Of a DNA stretch of 64,000 nt, positions 19,188 to 27,748 are shown in pieces (position 1 is the first letter of the stretch; every line of letters begins with the position of its first letter). The DNA is taken from NCBI GenBank assembly GCA_024226315.1, contig JAAELT010000086.1:23111-87110 (forward strand), written 5' to 3'. The notes under the pieces are model-generated. The model searched no databases and was not told the DNA's origin. It worked only from the letters and a program-made list of their open reading frames with translations. A program made the position numbers and the translations under genes. The DNA comes from a bacterium (lineage in GTDB: Bacteria; Acidobacteriota; Thermoanaerobaculia; Multivoradales; J023).

Positions 19188-20333
19188 TCAGGCCGCGGGC
19201 CGGCCCTCGGCCATCACCCGCCGGTGGAGCTCGTGGATCTCGCCGAAGATCCGCTCGAAGCTCGTCTGCTTCTCACCGTGCTGGGTCGGAGTCATGTCGG
19301 CGAACTGGCGCGCCTGGACCGCCAACCGGTGCTGCAGCACCTCGACCGTCAGGTCGGTGTAGTGCTCGGCGTAGAGGTTGATCGGCAGCTCGCCCAGCCC
19401 CTGGTCCGCCAGCAGCTGCAGGAGGACGGTGAGATCGTCGTCGTGGAGCTCGAGCTCGTGGATGTCGCCGTAGCCCTCCCCCTGCCGAAACGTGCGGCTC
19501 GACGCCTCGCGCCCGTCGAGCCGCAGCAGGAATCCCTCGGCGCCGTCGCCGGAGGTGGGTTTGTGGTGCAGCAGCAGCGCCATGGTCTCCGGAGCGAGCT
19601 CGCCGGCGGCGGCCTTGGCCAGCCCCTCGCCGAGATCGGCGGCGGTGATTCCCAACTTCGCCGGCTCGCGGCAGAGGTCGAGGATCTGCTCGGCCAGCTG
19701 CCTCAGGGTGGTGGACTGCTCGCCGCGGCGCAGCTGGGCGGTCCGCTTGTAAACGCCGTCCAGCTCCAACTCCACCCGGCAGACGATCCTGCTGGGCTGG
19801 CCCGAGGAGCCCGTGGATTCACCGCGGTCGAGCATCCGGCGCTTCATCTCCTCGATCGTTTCGGGCGGTGCCGGGGTCCTGCCCCCGAAGACCTCGCCCA
19901 GGTCGGCGAAGCCGCCGTCCCGCAGGATTTCCAGTTGCTGGCGGATCTGATCGTGTGTCAGGGTGAACTGGGCCTCGGTCCGCCAGATCGCTACACCGTT
20001 TCCGAAGACCTCGACGGCGGCCGGTCCGGACTCGGTGAGACATTCGCTGACGATCCGCAACTCCTGCCAGCCCTCGGCCAGCGCGCGCTCGATGGCTGCC
20101 GCGACCTCGGGGGACCCGGCGGTCTGCTCGGCATCTCCCTGCTCGGCGTCTCCCTGCTCGGCGCCTCCGCCCGGCTCGGAGGCCTCGGCTTTTACCACGG
20201 CCTCCGTCGTCGCCTCTGGTGCCTGGGGTTCGGTGGGCGGAGTCTCGAGCGTCGCCCGCTCGGTGCTCACGCAGGCGCCGACCAGAAGCGCCAGCCCGAG
20301 AGCGGTGAGTATCTTGGTCGTGTTCTCGTGCAA
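19188..20333 (-). CDS. Lipoprotein of unknown function
   Basis: 381 residues from a TTG at 20333, chosen because GAGGAG lies nine bases upstream and the resulting N-terminus is a clean lipoprotein signal (ALGLALLVGAC, Cys about 18). A longer frame exists but would bury the signal peptide. After the cysteine comes a Pro/Glu/Ala-rich linker with EQGDAEQGDAEQ repeats, then two alpha/beta regions, one with FGNGVAIWRTEAQFTLTHDQ and one with LELDGVYKRTAQLR. It may bind a protein or the cell wall. No family recognised. Confidence 0.5.
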   Translation of the reverse strand: MHENTTKILTALGLALLVGACVSTERATLETPPTEPQAPEATTEAVVKAEASEPGGGAEQGDAEQGDAEQTAGSPEVAAAIERALAEGWQELRIVSECLTESGPAAVEVFGNGVAIWRTEAQFTLTHDQIRQQLEILRDGGFADLGEVFGGRTPAPPETIEEMKRRMLDRGESTGSSGQPSRIVCRVELELDGVYKRTAQLRRGEQSTTLRQLAEQILDLCREPAKLGITAADLGEGLAKAAAGELAPETMALLLHHKPTSGDGAEGFLLRLDGREASSRTFRQGEGYGDIHELELHDDDLTVLLQLLADQGLGELPINLYAEHYTDLTVEVLQHRLAVQARQFADMTPTQHGEKQTSFERIFGEIHELHRRVMAEGRPAA

Positions 20334-20412
20334 TGCTGTGTCTCCTCGAGAGGGGGTTCGTCGAACGGGAAGGTTAACACTCGCGGGATCGGATATCCTG
20401 GGATCGCTCGAT

Positions 20413-23400
20413 ATGGATCCACAAACCGTCGACACGCTCTGGCTCCTTCTCTGCTCGGGGTTGGTGTTCCTCATGCAGCCCGGCTTCATGTGCCTGGAGT
20501 CGGGTCTGACGCGATCGAAGAACTCGATCGATGTCGCGATCAAGAACCTCGCCGACTTCGGCGTTTCTGTATCCCTGTTCTGGGCTTTCGGTTATGCCTT
20601 GATGTACGGGGCCAGCGTCGGAGGCTGGTTCGGTGGCGACCGCTTCCTCCCCGGTTTCGAGAATCTCGCCGGCTGGCCGGCGGCGTTCTTCGTCTTCCAG
20701 GCCATGTTCTGTGGCACGGCGGTCACCATCGTCTCCGGGGCCGTGGCGGAAAGACTGCGCTTCGGCGGATATCTGCTGATCAGCCTGTTGCTGTCCGGGC
20801 CGATCTATACCTTGTTCGGTCACTGGGCGTGGAACGGTACCGATGCCCGGGTGTTCACCGGCTGGCTCGGCGAGCTCGGATTTCGCGACTTCGCGGGCGC
20901 CACGGTGGTTCATGGCGTCGGCGGCTGGGTGGCCCTGGCGGCGGTGCTGGTCATCGGCCCGCGGCGGGGCCGCTACCCGCCCGATGGCCCGCCCCGGGAG
21001 CTTCGGGGACACGACTTGCCAGTGTCGATCCTCGGTGCCTTTCTGCTGTGGCTCGGCTGGTTCGGCTTCAACGGCGGGGCCGCCCTGGGCTGGAGCGATC
21101 GGATCCCGGCGATCATCGCCAATTCGATCCTGGCCGGTGCCGGCGGACTGATCACGGCACTCGTCATCGGTACCTGGATGCGCGGGCGCCCGGCCGTCAA
21201 GCTGGCGATGAACGGCGCGCTGGCGGGACTCGTCGCGATCACCGGCGGTTGTCACGCGGTGGGCACCCTCGCGGCGCTCTTGATCGGCACGATCGGCGCC
21301 CTGGTGATGGTCGCGGCGAGCCTCCTGCTCGAGCGCTGGCGCGTCGACGATGTGGTCGGCGCCTTCCCCGTGCACGCGGCCGCCGGCGCCTGGGGAACTC
21401 TGGCCGTGGCCCTCTTCGGCGATCTCGAGACGCTGGCGAGCGGTCTCGGCCGCGTCGATCAGCTCGCCGTTCAGGCCCTGGGGGTGGTGACGTGCTCTCT
21501 CTGGGCCTTTGGAGGCGGTTATCTGGCACTGCGGCTGATCGGCGGCGTGCTGCGGCTGCGGGTGACGCCGGAAGAGGAGCTCCAGGGTTTGAACGTCGTC
21601 GAGCACGGCGCGACGACCGAGCTGCTCGATCTCGTGACCGCCATGGAGAAACAGGCGATCTCAGGTGACCTGAGCCTGAGAGCGGACGCCGGGTCACAGA
21701 CCGAGGTCGGTCAGATCGCGACACAATACAACCGCGTAATCGGTGCCCTGCAACAGGCGATGCAGGAGCTTCGCGCCAGCGCGGATCGCTACCGCCGGAC
21801 GATCGACAACGCCCTCGACGCGATCATCACGATCGGCGAGAAGGGCGAGATCGTGGGCTGGAACCCGCAGGCAGAAGCGCTCTTCGGTTGGTCGCGGGAA
21901 GAGGCGATGGGGCAGGATGTCTTCGAGCTGATCACCGCCCAGCCAGACCGGGAGGTAACCCGCAGCGGCCTGTTCAGCTTTCTCACCGCCGGTGGCGAGA
22001 GCACCTACATCGATCAGCGGGTCGAGGTCTCCGGTATCGACCGCGACGGCCGCCAGTTCCCCATGGAAGCGACCTTCACCATGGCGGCCCATGGGGAGAA
22101 GATGGAATTCAACCTCTTCTTGCAGGACATCACCGAGCGGCACCGGGCCCGCCGCGCTCTGCAGCTCGCCAAGGAAGCCGCCGAGTCGGCGGGACGCGCC
22201 AAGAGCGAGTTCCTGGCCAACATCAGCCACGAGATTCGGACGCCGATGAACGGCATCCTCGGGATCACCGAGCTCATGCTCGACACCGAGATCACCAGCA
22301 GGCAACGGGGTTATCTCGAAATGATCAAGGCCTCGGCCGACTCGTTGCTGGTGCTGCTCAACGACATTCTCGACTTTTCCAAGGTCGAAGCGGGCAAGCT
22401 CGATTTCCAGGAGATCGGTTTCAATCTGCGCGATCACCTCAGCGGCATCCTGGGTGCTTTGGAGGTGGAAGCCGCGGAAAAAGGCCTGGCTCTCGAGTGT
22501 CGCGTCCAGCCCGAGGTGCCGGACGGTCTGGTCGGCGATCCGGCGCGACTCGGGCAGATTCTGATCAACCTGGTCTCGAACGCCATCAAGTTCACCGCCG
22601 AGGGAGAGGTGGTCGTCGACGTCGGGGTCGACGAGGCGAGCGAGACCGAGGCCGTGCTCCGTCTTACTGTCAGAGACACCGGCGTCGGTATTCCCGAGGA
22701 GAAACAGGAGCGGATCTTCAAGGCTTTCGAGCAGGCCGATACCTCGACGACCCGGCAGTTCGGGGGCACCGGTCTCGGGCTTACCATTTCTCGCCGTCTG
22801 GTGGAGAAAATGGGTGGACGGATCTGGGTCGAGAGCCAGCCGGGGAGCGGCAGCAGTTTCCATTTCACGGCTCGTTTCGCCTTGATGGACGAAGCCGCGG
22901 CACTGCGGTCGCTGGCCGATGGCGAGAGCGAACGCCGCCGTGCCCTGGTGGTCGAGGACAACCGGATCAACCAGGTGGTGGCGCAGGGAATGCTCGAGCG
23001 CTGGCAGATTGTGAGCGAGATCGCTTCCAGCGGCACCGAGGCGCTCGCCGCGCTCGAGGAGCAGGCGTTCGACCTGGTGCTGCTGGACATGAACATGCCC
23101 GACATGGACGGGTTCGAGGTCACCGCCGCCATCCGCGAGGCGGACCGGGAGTCAGGAGGCCACATCCCGGTCATCGCCATGACCGCCAACGTCCTGCCGG
23201 GAGATCGGGAGCGCTGTCTGGAAGCCGGGATGGACGGCTACGTCGCCAAGCCGATCGAGAAGGCCGTGCTGGCGAGAGCCATGCGTCGCGTCGGCTTCGC
23301 CAATCTGGTCGTCGCCGAGCCGCCGCCGTCGGCGACGCCGGTGGCGGTCGCCGGCGAGTCCTCGTTCGACCAACCATTATTGGTGCGTCGCCTCGACGGG

Positions 23401-23697
23401 CGCGTCGACCGAGCCCTACAGCTGGCGACAATCTTCCTGGAGGAGGACGCTCCGGAGCACCTCACCCTCCTCGCTCGCGCGATCGAGGAGGGTGATACGG
23501 GGTCGATCGTCACTGTCGCCCACGCGCTCCGCGGGGCCACAACCGAGCTGTGTGCGATCACGGCCTCGGCGGCCGCCGAGCAGCTCGAAGAGGTGGCCCG
23601 GGGAGACGATCAGCGGCATCTGCATGAGAAGTGTGAGACACTGGAGCGAGAGATTCAAAATCTCATGAGGGACCTCGAAGCGTTCGTGGGAACATGA
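20413..23697 (+). CDS. Ammonium transporter fused to a hybrid histidine kinase
   Basis: 1094 residues. Residues 1-390 form an Amt/Rh ammonium transporter with eleven helices; both pore histidines are present (His167 in TVVHGVGGW, His321 in [11 protein letters not shown]). A HAMP-like linker and a PAS domain (about 450-580) follow. The kinase core has the phosphorylated His606 in [12 protein letters not shown], then N/G boxes ([23 protein letters not shown]). A receiver domain has Asp892 in [11 protein letters not shown], and an Hpt-like domain has His1037 in AHALRG. Similar Amt-kinase fusions are known in planctomycetes (Kuenenia Amt5). It probably senses ammonium and relays phosphate; the receiver-MBL gene 31 bases downstream is the likely target. 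Confidence 0.88.
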   Translation: MDPQTVDTLWLLLCSGLVFLMQPGFMCLESGLTRSKNSIDVAIKNLADFGVSVSLFWAFGYALMYGASVGGWFGGDRFLPGFENLAGWPAAFFVFQAMFCGTAVTIVSGAVAERLRFGGYLLISLLLSGPIYTLFGHWAWNGTDARVFTGWLGELGFRDFAGATVVHGVGGWVALAAVLVIGPRRGRYPPDGPPRELRGHDLPVSILGAFLLWLGWFGFNGGAALGWSDRIPAIIANSILAGAGGLITALVIGTWMRGRPAVKLAMNGALAGLVAITGGCHAVGTLAALLIGTIGALVMVAASLLLERWRVDDVVGAFPVHAAAGAWGTLAVALFGDLETLASGLGRVDQLAVQALGVVTCSLWAFGGGYLALRLIGGVLRLRVTPEEELQGLNVVEHGATTELLDLVTAMEKQAISGDLSLRADAGSQTEVGQIATQYNRVIGALQQAMQELRASADRYRRTIDNALDAIITIGEKGEIVGWNPQAEALFGWSREEAMGQDVFELITAQPDREVTRSGLFSFLTAGGESTYIDQRVEVSGIDRDGRQFPMEATFTMAAHGEKMEFNLFLQDITERHRARRALQLAKEAAESAGRAKSEFLANISHEIRTPMNGILGITELMLDTEITSRQRGYLEMIKASADSLLVLLNDILDFSKVEAGKLDFQEIGFNLRDHLSGILGALEVEAAEKGLALECRVQPEVPDGLVGDPARLGQILINLVSNAIKFTAEGEVVVDVGVDEASETEAVLRLTVRDTGVGIPEEKQERIFKAFEQADTSTTRQFGGTGLGLTISRRLVEKMGGRIWVESQPGSGSSFHFTARFALMDEAAALRSLADGESERRRALVVEDNRINQVVAQGMLERWQIVSEIASSGTEALAALEEQAFDLVLLDMNMPDMDGFEVTAAIREADRESGGHIPVIAMTANVLPGDRERCLEAGMDGYVAKPIEKAVLARAMRRVGFANLVVAEPPPSATPVAVAGESSFDQPLLVRRLDGRVDRALQLATIFLEEDAPEHLTLLARAIEEGDTGSIVTVAHALRGATTELCAITASAAAEQLEEVARGDDQRHLHEKCETLEREIQNLMRDLEAFVGT

Positions 23698-23728
23698 AGA
23701 GGCAGGCACATCCGCCTGGGAGGCGCCG

Positions 23729-25084
23729 ATGAAGGGCTCCAGAGGGGAGGAACAGCAGTTCCGCGTACTGGTGGCCGATGACGTCAAGGTCATCGCTCAG
23801 TCCATCAGCTGGACGCTCGAAGAGGCCGGCTACGAAACCGCTGTCGCCCGTGACGGCGAGGAGTGCCTGAAGCTCGCCAGATCCTTCGACCCTCACGTGG
23901 TCATCCTCGATCTGATGATGCCCAAGATCCACGGCATCGAGGTGCTCCGGCGGCTCAAGGCGGACGACTGGACCCGGCACATCGCCGTGATCGTGTGCAC
24001 GGTCAAGGGCTTCCGCACCGAGATCGGCAGAGCGAAGCAGCTGGGCGTCGCGGACCTGATCATCAAGCCGTTCGAGCCGGAGGATCTGGTGGCCAAGGTC
24101 GAGAAGGCTCGCTCGGCGCGGCCGGCCGGCGCCATGGACACCGCCAAGTTCCTGCTCCATCGTGACACCGGCGTCGGCAAATCGAGTTACCGCCCGGAGC
24201 TCGACGCTGCCGGCGGATTCTTCCAGCTCTGGGGAACGCGCGGATCGATCCCCATCTCGGGCCCGCAGTTCATGCGTCACGGCGGCAATACCTCGTGCAT
24301 GACCATCGAATACGGCGAGGATTTGATCATCCTCGACGCCGGCTCGGGGATCCGTGACCTCGGCCTGGCGCTGGCCGCCCAGGCACCGCGCAAGCTCCAC
24401 CTGTTCATCACCCACACCCATTGGGACCATATTCAGGGCTTCCCCTTCTTCGCGCCGGCTTTCATCCCCGGCTTCGAGATCACGATCTACGGCGGCAGGG
24501 GCTTCAACAAGAACCTCGAGGCCTTGTTCAGGGGGCAGTTCGACCCGGACTACTTCCCCATCCAGATGGAGAACATGGAGGCCAAGCTGGAGTTCGTGTA
24601 CCTGGGCGACGACCCTGTCCGCATCGGCGACGTCGAGGTCTCGTGGGAGTTCACCCAGCACCCGGGAGCGACCCTGGGTTACAAGATCGCGCTGCCGGGG
24701 AAGAACATCGCCTACGTGCCCGACAACGAGATCTTCCAGGGCTACATGGGGCAGCCGGAGCTGATCCCCCAGGACCCGGAGCTGCTGTCGCTCTACCAGC
24801 CGATGATCGACTTCCTGACCGGCGTCGACGTCCTGGTCCACGAGGCCCAGTACACTCCGGAAGAGTACGGTCAGACCGTCCACTACGGGCACTCCTCGGT
24901 TCCCAACGCCTGTTTCCTGGCCAAGATCACGGGGGTCGCGCGCTGGATCGTGATCCATCACGATCCGGGGCACAGTGACGATTTCCTGCGCGAAAAGCTC
25001 AACCTCACCCGGCAGCTCCTGGCCGGACTCGACCATCCCATTCACGTGACCAACGGTTACGACGGGTTGATCGAGTACCTCTGA
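23729..25084 (+). CDS. Receiver domain fused to metallo-beta-lactamase-fold hydrolase
   Basis: 451 residues. The first 125 or so are a CheY-like receiver (LVADDVKV, phosphoacceptor Asp in ILDLMMP, Lys in IIKPFEP). The rest is an MBL-fold domain with the metal motif HTHWDH (His229, His231, Asp233, His234), a preceding GTRGSIPISG, and later histidines in QHPGATLGY, YGHSS and IHHDPGHSD. GTRGS and HTHWDH recall the PhnP / phosphodiesterase-like branch, so a cyclic phosphodiesterase activity is plausible. It follows the Amt-kinase gene directly, so phosphorylation of the receiver could switch the hydrolase in response to ammonium. Confidence 0.8.
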   Translation: MKGSRGEEQQFRVLVADDVKVIAQSISWTLEEAGYETAVARDGEECLKLARSFDPHVVILDLMMPKIHGIEVLRRLKADDWTRHIAVIVCTVKGFRTEIGRAKQLGVADLIIKPFEPEDLVAKVEKARSARPAGAMDTAKFLLHRDTGVGKSSYRPELDAAGGFFQLWGTRGSIPISGPQFMRHGGNTSCMTIEYGEDLIILDAGSGIRDLGLALAAQAPRKLHLFITHTHWDHIQGFPFFAPAFIPGFEITIYGGRGFNKNLEALFRGQFDPDYFPIQMENMEAKLEFVYLGDDPVRIGDVEVSWEFTQHPGATLGYKIALPGKNIAYVPDNEIFQGYMGQPELIPQDPELLSLYQPMIDFLTGVDVLVHEAQYTPEEYGQTVHYGHSSVPNACFLAKITGVARWIVIHHDPGHSDDFLREKLNLTRQLLAGLDHPIHVTNGYDGLIEYL

Positions 25085-25184
25085 GGCCCATCCGACCGGA
25101 CGGTCGGTATCAGGTTTTTCGAACCCCGATTCCAGGGTTTCCCCGATAGACGCTCCTGCGGGGAGAGAGCAGAATGGGGATCTC

Positions 25185-25862
25185 ATGGCAGCCCCGGCGA
25201 TTCAGCAGCGAGAGCGCAGGAGACATCATCGCTACGACGTCCGCGACGTCCGCGGGACGTTGGTTTTTCCGATGCGGGTCAAGGTGCTCAACATGAGCCT
25301 CACGGGCCTGGCGATCGAGTCGGCGAAGGCGCTCGAGATCGGTCGGAGATACGATCTCAAGCTGCAGGATGATCGGGAGACGATCCAAATCAGCGTCGAC
25401 GTTCAGTGGTGTCACCTGGTGCGCACCGAGCGCTCGGGCATCGGCGAGGTGCCAGCCGTCTATCAGGCCGGCCTCGATTTCAGGCACGTGCTCAGCGAAC
25501 AGGCCAGCGAGCTGTTGTCCTTCCTCGAGCACCACGTTGTGGTCGACGTCGAGCGCCGTGTCTTCGGCCGCTTCAAGATGGCGCTCGAAGAACCGATCGG
25601 GCTCGACGAGCACCACGATTTCCTGGTTCGAGAGCTCAGCTACTCCGGCATGCTGATCGAGACGGATCTCATGCCCCGGGTCGGCGATGCCTTCGATCTG
25701 GAAGTACATCCCTCCGGCCGCAAGCTGAGCACTCGTGGCAAGGTGGTGCACGCCGAGCCACTGGATCACAAGCCCGGTTGCCGTGCCGGGATCGAGTTCG
25801 AAGGTATGGCTCCCGAGACCCGCAGCGCCCTCGAGCAGGTGATCGAGGGTTTCCTCGAGTAA
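25185..25862 (+). CDS. Tandem PilZ-domain protein
   Basis: 225 residues, cytoplasmic. The first PilZ domain has RRRHHRYDVRD (arginine motif) and VLNMSLTGLAIES; the second has FLVRELSYSGMLIET, a weaker D/NxSxxG. PilZ domains bind cyclic di-GMP through these two motifs; the first keeps both, while the second has no clear RxxxR. It lies 100 bases after the receiver-MBL gene on the same strand and could be the readout of the same pathway, since MBL or other phosphodiesterases alter nucleotide signals. That link is inference. Confidence 0.7.
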   Translation: MAAPAIQQRERRRHHRYDVRDVRGTLVFPMRVKVLNMSLTGLAIESAKALEIGRRYDLKLQDDRETIQISVDVQWCHLVRTERSGIGEVPAVYQAGLDFRHVLSEQASELLSFLEHHVVVDVERRVFGRFKMALEEPIGLDEHHDFLVRELSYSGMLIETDLMPRVGDAFDLEVHPSGRKLSTRGKVVHAEPLDHKPGCRAGIEFEGMAPETRSALEQVIEGFLE

Positions 25863-25984
25863 ACGGGGCTCGCCGAGCCGGAACGGCCGGCGGAGGCGGT
25901 GATGGTAAGCCGCCGGTGCTCGAGGTCCGGAAAGGTAACGGCGTCGACGAGCCGGTGCTGTTCTCGGTCGACGGGCCGCGGGGG

Positions 25985-26229
25985 ATGATGTAGTCCCGGG
26001 GCCCGAGGCCGAGCTCGCGGGCGAAGACTGTGGAGAGGTTCTTGTCCCGGCTGCCGCAGCGCTGCCGCAGCGCTTCCACGGTGATGTCCGGGTTGAGCAG
26101 GTCCTCCTCGATCTCCCTCAGGAGCCTCGACACCCATTCCGACTTGACTCGGCGGCGGTCGGCGCGGATGCACGCGAGCGTCTCCTCGGCTTCGCGGGTG
26201 CACAGGGCATGGGCCTCGTCTCGGAACAC
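25985..26229 (-). pseudogene. Truncated AraC-type regulator
   Basis: The frame from ATG 26229 begins MFRDEAHALCTREAEETL and contains EDLLNPDITVEALRQRCG and ELGLGPRDYI, the first helix-turn-helix of an AraC/XylS DNA-binding domain. Family-like sequence ends at about 25990; after that the frame is the antisense of the PilZ gene region. The second helix-turn-helix is missing and no sensor domain is present, so it is a broken copy. Confidence 0.55.
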
Positions 26230-26242
26230 GGTGGGGCAAAGG

Positions 26243-26392
26243 TTACATGGTGGCGTCGGTGGGCTGGGTGTCGGGATCGTCCGATGCTCGCGCGTCGACC
26301 TCCTCGTCGCTCATCTCGCGCAGCAGAGCCCGGGCGGTGAGATCCTTGGTCGGGATCGAGACTCGCTTGGCCGGATCCCACTCGAATCGCAT
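26243..26392 (-). CDS. 49-residue Brn-like antitoxin/toxin remnant
   Basis: A short frame starts MRFEWDPAKR, which looks like the opening of a BrnT toxin (MxFEWDPxK). It then continues as ALLREMSDEEVDARASDDPD, the look of a BrnA-type antitoxin N-terminus. The catalytic histidines of BrnT and the ribbon-helix-helix of BrnA are both absent. The start has no clear ribosome-binding site. It may be a deletion join of a brnTA pair, or a small orphan protein of the same style. Confidence 0.4.
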   Translation of the reverse strand: MRFEWDPAKRVSIPTKDLTARALLREMSDEEVDARASDDPDTQPTDATM

Positions 26393-26446
26393 GGCTGTAT
26401 CTTAGCAGAGAGTAGGATCTCTGAGGGGGCATGCATCACCGGTGCC

Positions 26447-26662
26447 TTGGGCCTTCTTGCTGGTCTCCTCGTCGGGTTCAAGGATGAGGTTGCCGCGATC
26501 TTGTCTCGCGCAAAGCGCAACGTTTCCGGAATCTGGATTGGCAGAGCCTTCGACATCGAGGTCCCGGAACATCTCAAGTATGAGATCATTCTCAGTTACG
26601 ACTTCGGCCACCATCGCGTGCCAGGTACAGTCAAGCCGTGGGATATGAGGTGCGGACCATGA
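26447..26662 (+). pseudogene. 5'-truncated membrane/beta-strand protein
   Basis: From a TTG at 26447 the frame reads LGLLAGLLVGFKDEV, a partial membrane helix, then AKRNVSGIWIGRAFDIEVP and a beta-rich end. The KRNxSGxW segment after a membrane anchor resembles small effector-like proteins such as the S-2TM-beta type associated with nucleotide-signalling defence genes; that similarity is from memory and weak. No ATG is in frame and the first helix is short, so the 5' end has probably been lost. Its TGA overlaps the next gene's ATG by four bases (ATGA), which indicates a once-coupled operon. Confidence 0.4.
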
Positions 26663-27156
26663 GGTTTCGTCCAAGTCGGACAGCCGTCCACTACTTCGCG
26701 GCTACTTCCACCGTGCCTCTTGCCACCGTGTGCAGCCACCTTCAGCGTGCCTTCGCCACATCGCAGTTCGAGTTTGATTCCCATGCGCACTGGGAGTACG
26801 GTAGGGCGTCGTCGGAAGAACTTGCCTTCAACATCACCCGTTGTTCGGACAGCGAGACGATTGAGAAGTGGATCGAGGGCACTCCGAGCGGAGTCAACTA
26901 CCAAGCCATTATCTGGTGTCCAGAATGGGGAGGCGAGGGGGTCCCCGCACGGTTGGAGGAGGAGCTTGGAGCGGCTTTCGGAGGCAGGGCTGAGCACTTC
27001 TTGAGCTCATCCGGGTCGGGCTCGACTGAAGCACCGGACAAACTCGCTTCGCTCTCGGATGATCCACCCTCCGGTTTCTCGCTGCCCTTAACATGGTTCA
27101 TCGCAGTCGGCCTTGCCGCCGTCGGCGTTATCGTCTTTCGGTCATGCTCTGCGTAG
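26659..27156 (+). CDS. Tail-anchored hypothetical protein
   Basis: 165 residues from ATG 26659, which overlaps the preceding stop codon by ATGA. Composition is less GC-rich than its neighbours. The soluble part has conserved-looking aromatic residues (AHWEYGRA, IIWCPEWGGEG) and a Ser/Gly linker, and the C-terminus is a single membrane helix (LTWFIAVGLAAVGVIVF) ending in RSCSA. I do not recognise a family. Coupling to the membrane/beta protein upstream suggests the two acted together; the base composition suggests transfer. Confidence 0.45.
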   Translation: MRFRPSRTAVHYFAATSTVPLATVCSHLQRAFATSQFEFDSHAHWEYGRASSEELAFNITRCSDSETIEKWIEGTPSGVNYQAIIWCPEWGGEGVPARLEEELGAAFGGRAEHFLSSSGSGSTEAPDKLASLSDDPPSGFSLPLTWFIAVGLAAVGVIVFRSCSA

Positions 27157-27163
27157 AAGAGCG

Positions 27164-27288
27164 CGCCACCCACCCGTGGTGCCTGTGATCATGATCACTC
27201 GCAGCACCTCGGTGGAGGCGGCGGTGCGGTGCATGAAGCACGGCGCCGCCGACTACATCACCAAGCCTCTGGACTTCGATCGCGTTCG
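27164..27288 (+). pseudogene. Receiver-domain fragment (NtrC type)
   Basis: About 40 codons read PVVPVIMITRSTSVEAAV, CMKHGAADYITKPLDFDRV. This is the second half of a receiver domain, including the conserved Thr and Lys, as found in NtrC-type response regulators (ITGxxxVExAVxAMKxGAxDYxxKP). The phosphoacceptor Asp half is missing and the frame runs straight into the sulfatase tail in another frame. Confidence 0.6.
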
Positions 27289-27368
27289 TTCCCGTCGACG
27301 AGACACCGATCGACGAGGAGACCCGCCGCCGGCTGGAGGCGCTGGGGTACCTCGACGGATCTGAGTAG
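27285..27368 (+). pseudogene. C-terminal tail of a sulfatase
   Basis: The frame FVPVDETPIDEETRRRLEAL continues GYLDGSE and stops at 27366-27368. An (E/R)xLxALGYL ending is characteristic of arylsulfatase-family proteins of this kind of genome. Only 27 codons remain, joined directly to the receiver fragment, so two unrelated genes were fused by a deletion. Confidence 0.5.
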
Positions 27369-27748
27369 AAGGCTGGCCGAACCGTCCGGGCTGCCCGCGG
27401 TCTGGCTGCTCGAACGCAGCCTCGATCTCCGCCTCTTGCCGCTGTGATCTCGTTTTGCCAGGGGACCGGCGGGCGCGAGCCGTCCCCCCGAAGGGGGGCA
27501 AACGAAATACGGCCTTTCTCGCCGCCGGCTAACCCTTTTCGGCCGCCTGGTACCTCAGTACTGTCGAGTAGGGGCCGCCAGAACGCTGTCGGGCTGGGTC
27601 GTCAGATGAAGCGACGATGGAAAGTCAACGCCTACTAGGGCTATCGTGCCGGACGCCGCCTGAACCGGCCTTCTCCCGTGGCACCGCGGCGCCGCGATCG
27701 GGTAGCCTTGGGCCGAAAGAGCGAGAGGGACATCGAGTTGGGGCCTCG
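27369..27748. other. Intergenic region with two mutually exclusive hairpins
   Basis: No gene is evident. At 27461-27487 GGGGA and CGGC pair with GCCG and TCCCC. The C-run 27484-27489 can instead pair with GGGGGG at 27493-27498 across a GAA loop. The shared bases 27484-27487 make the two structures incompatible. The kinase gene starts 250 bases downstream. Nothing else stands out. Confidence 0.35.
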
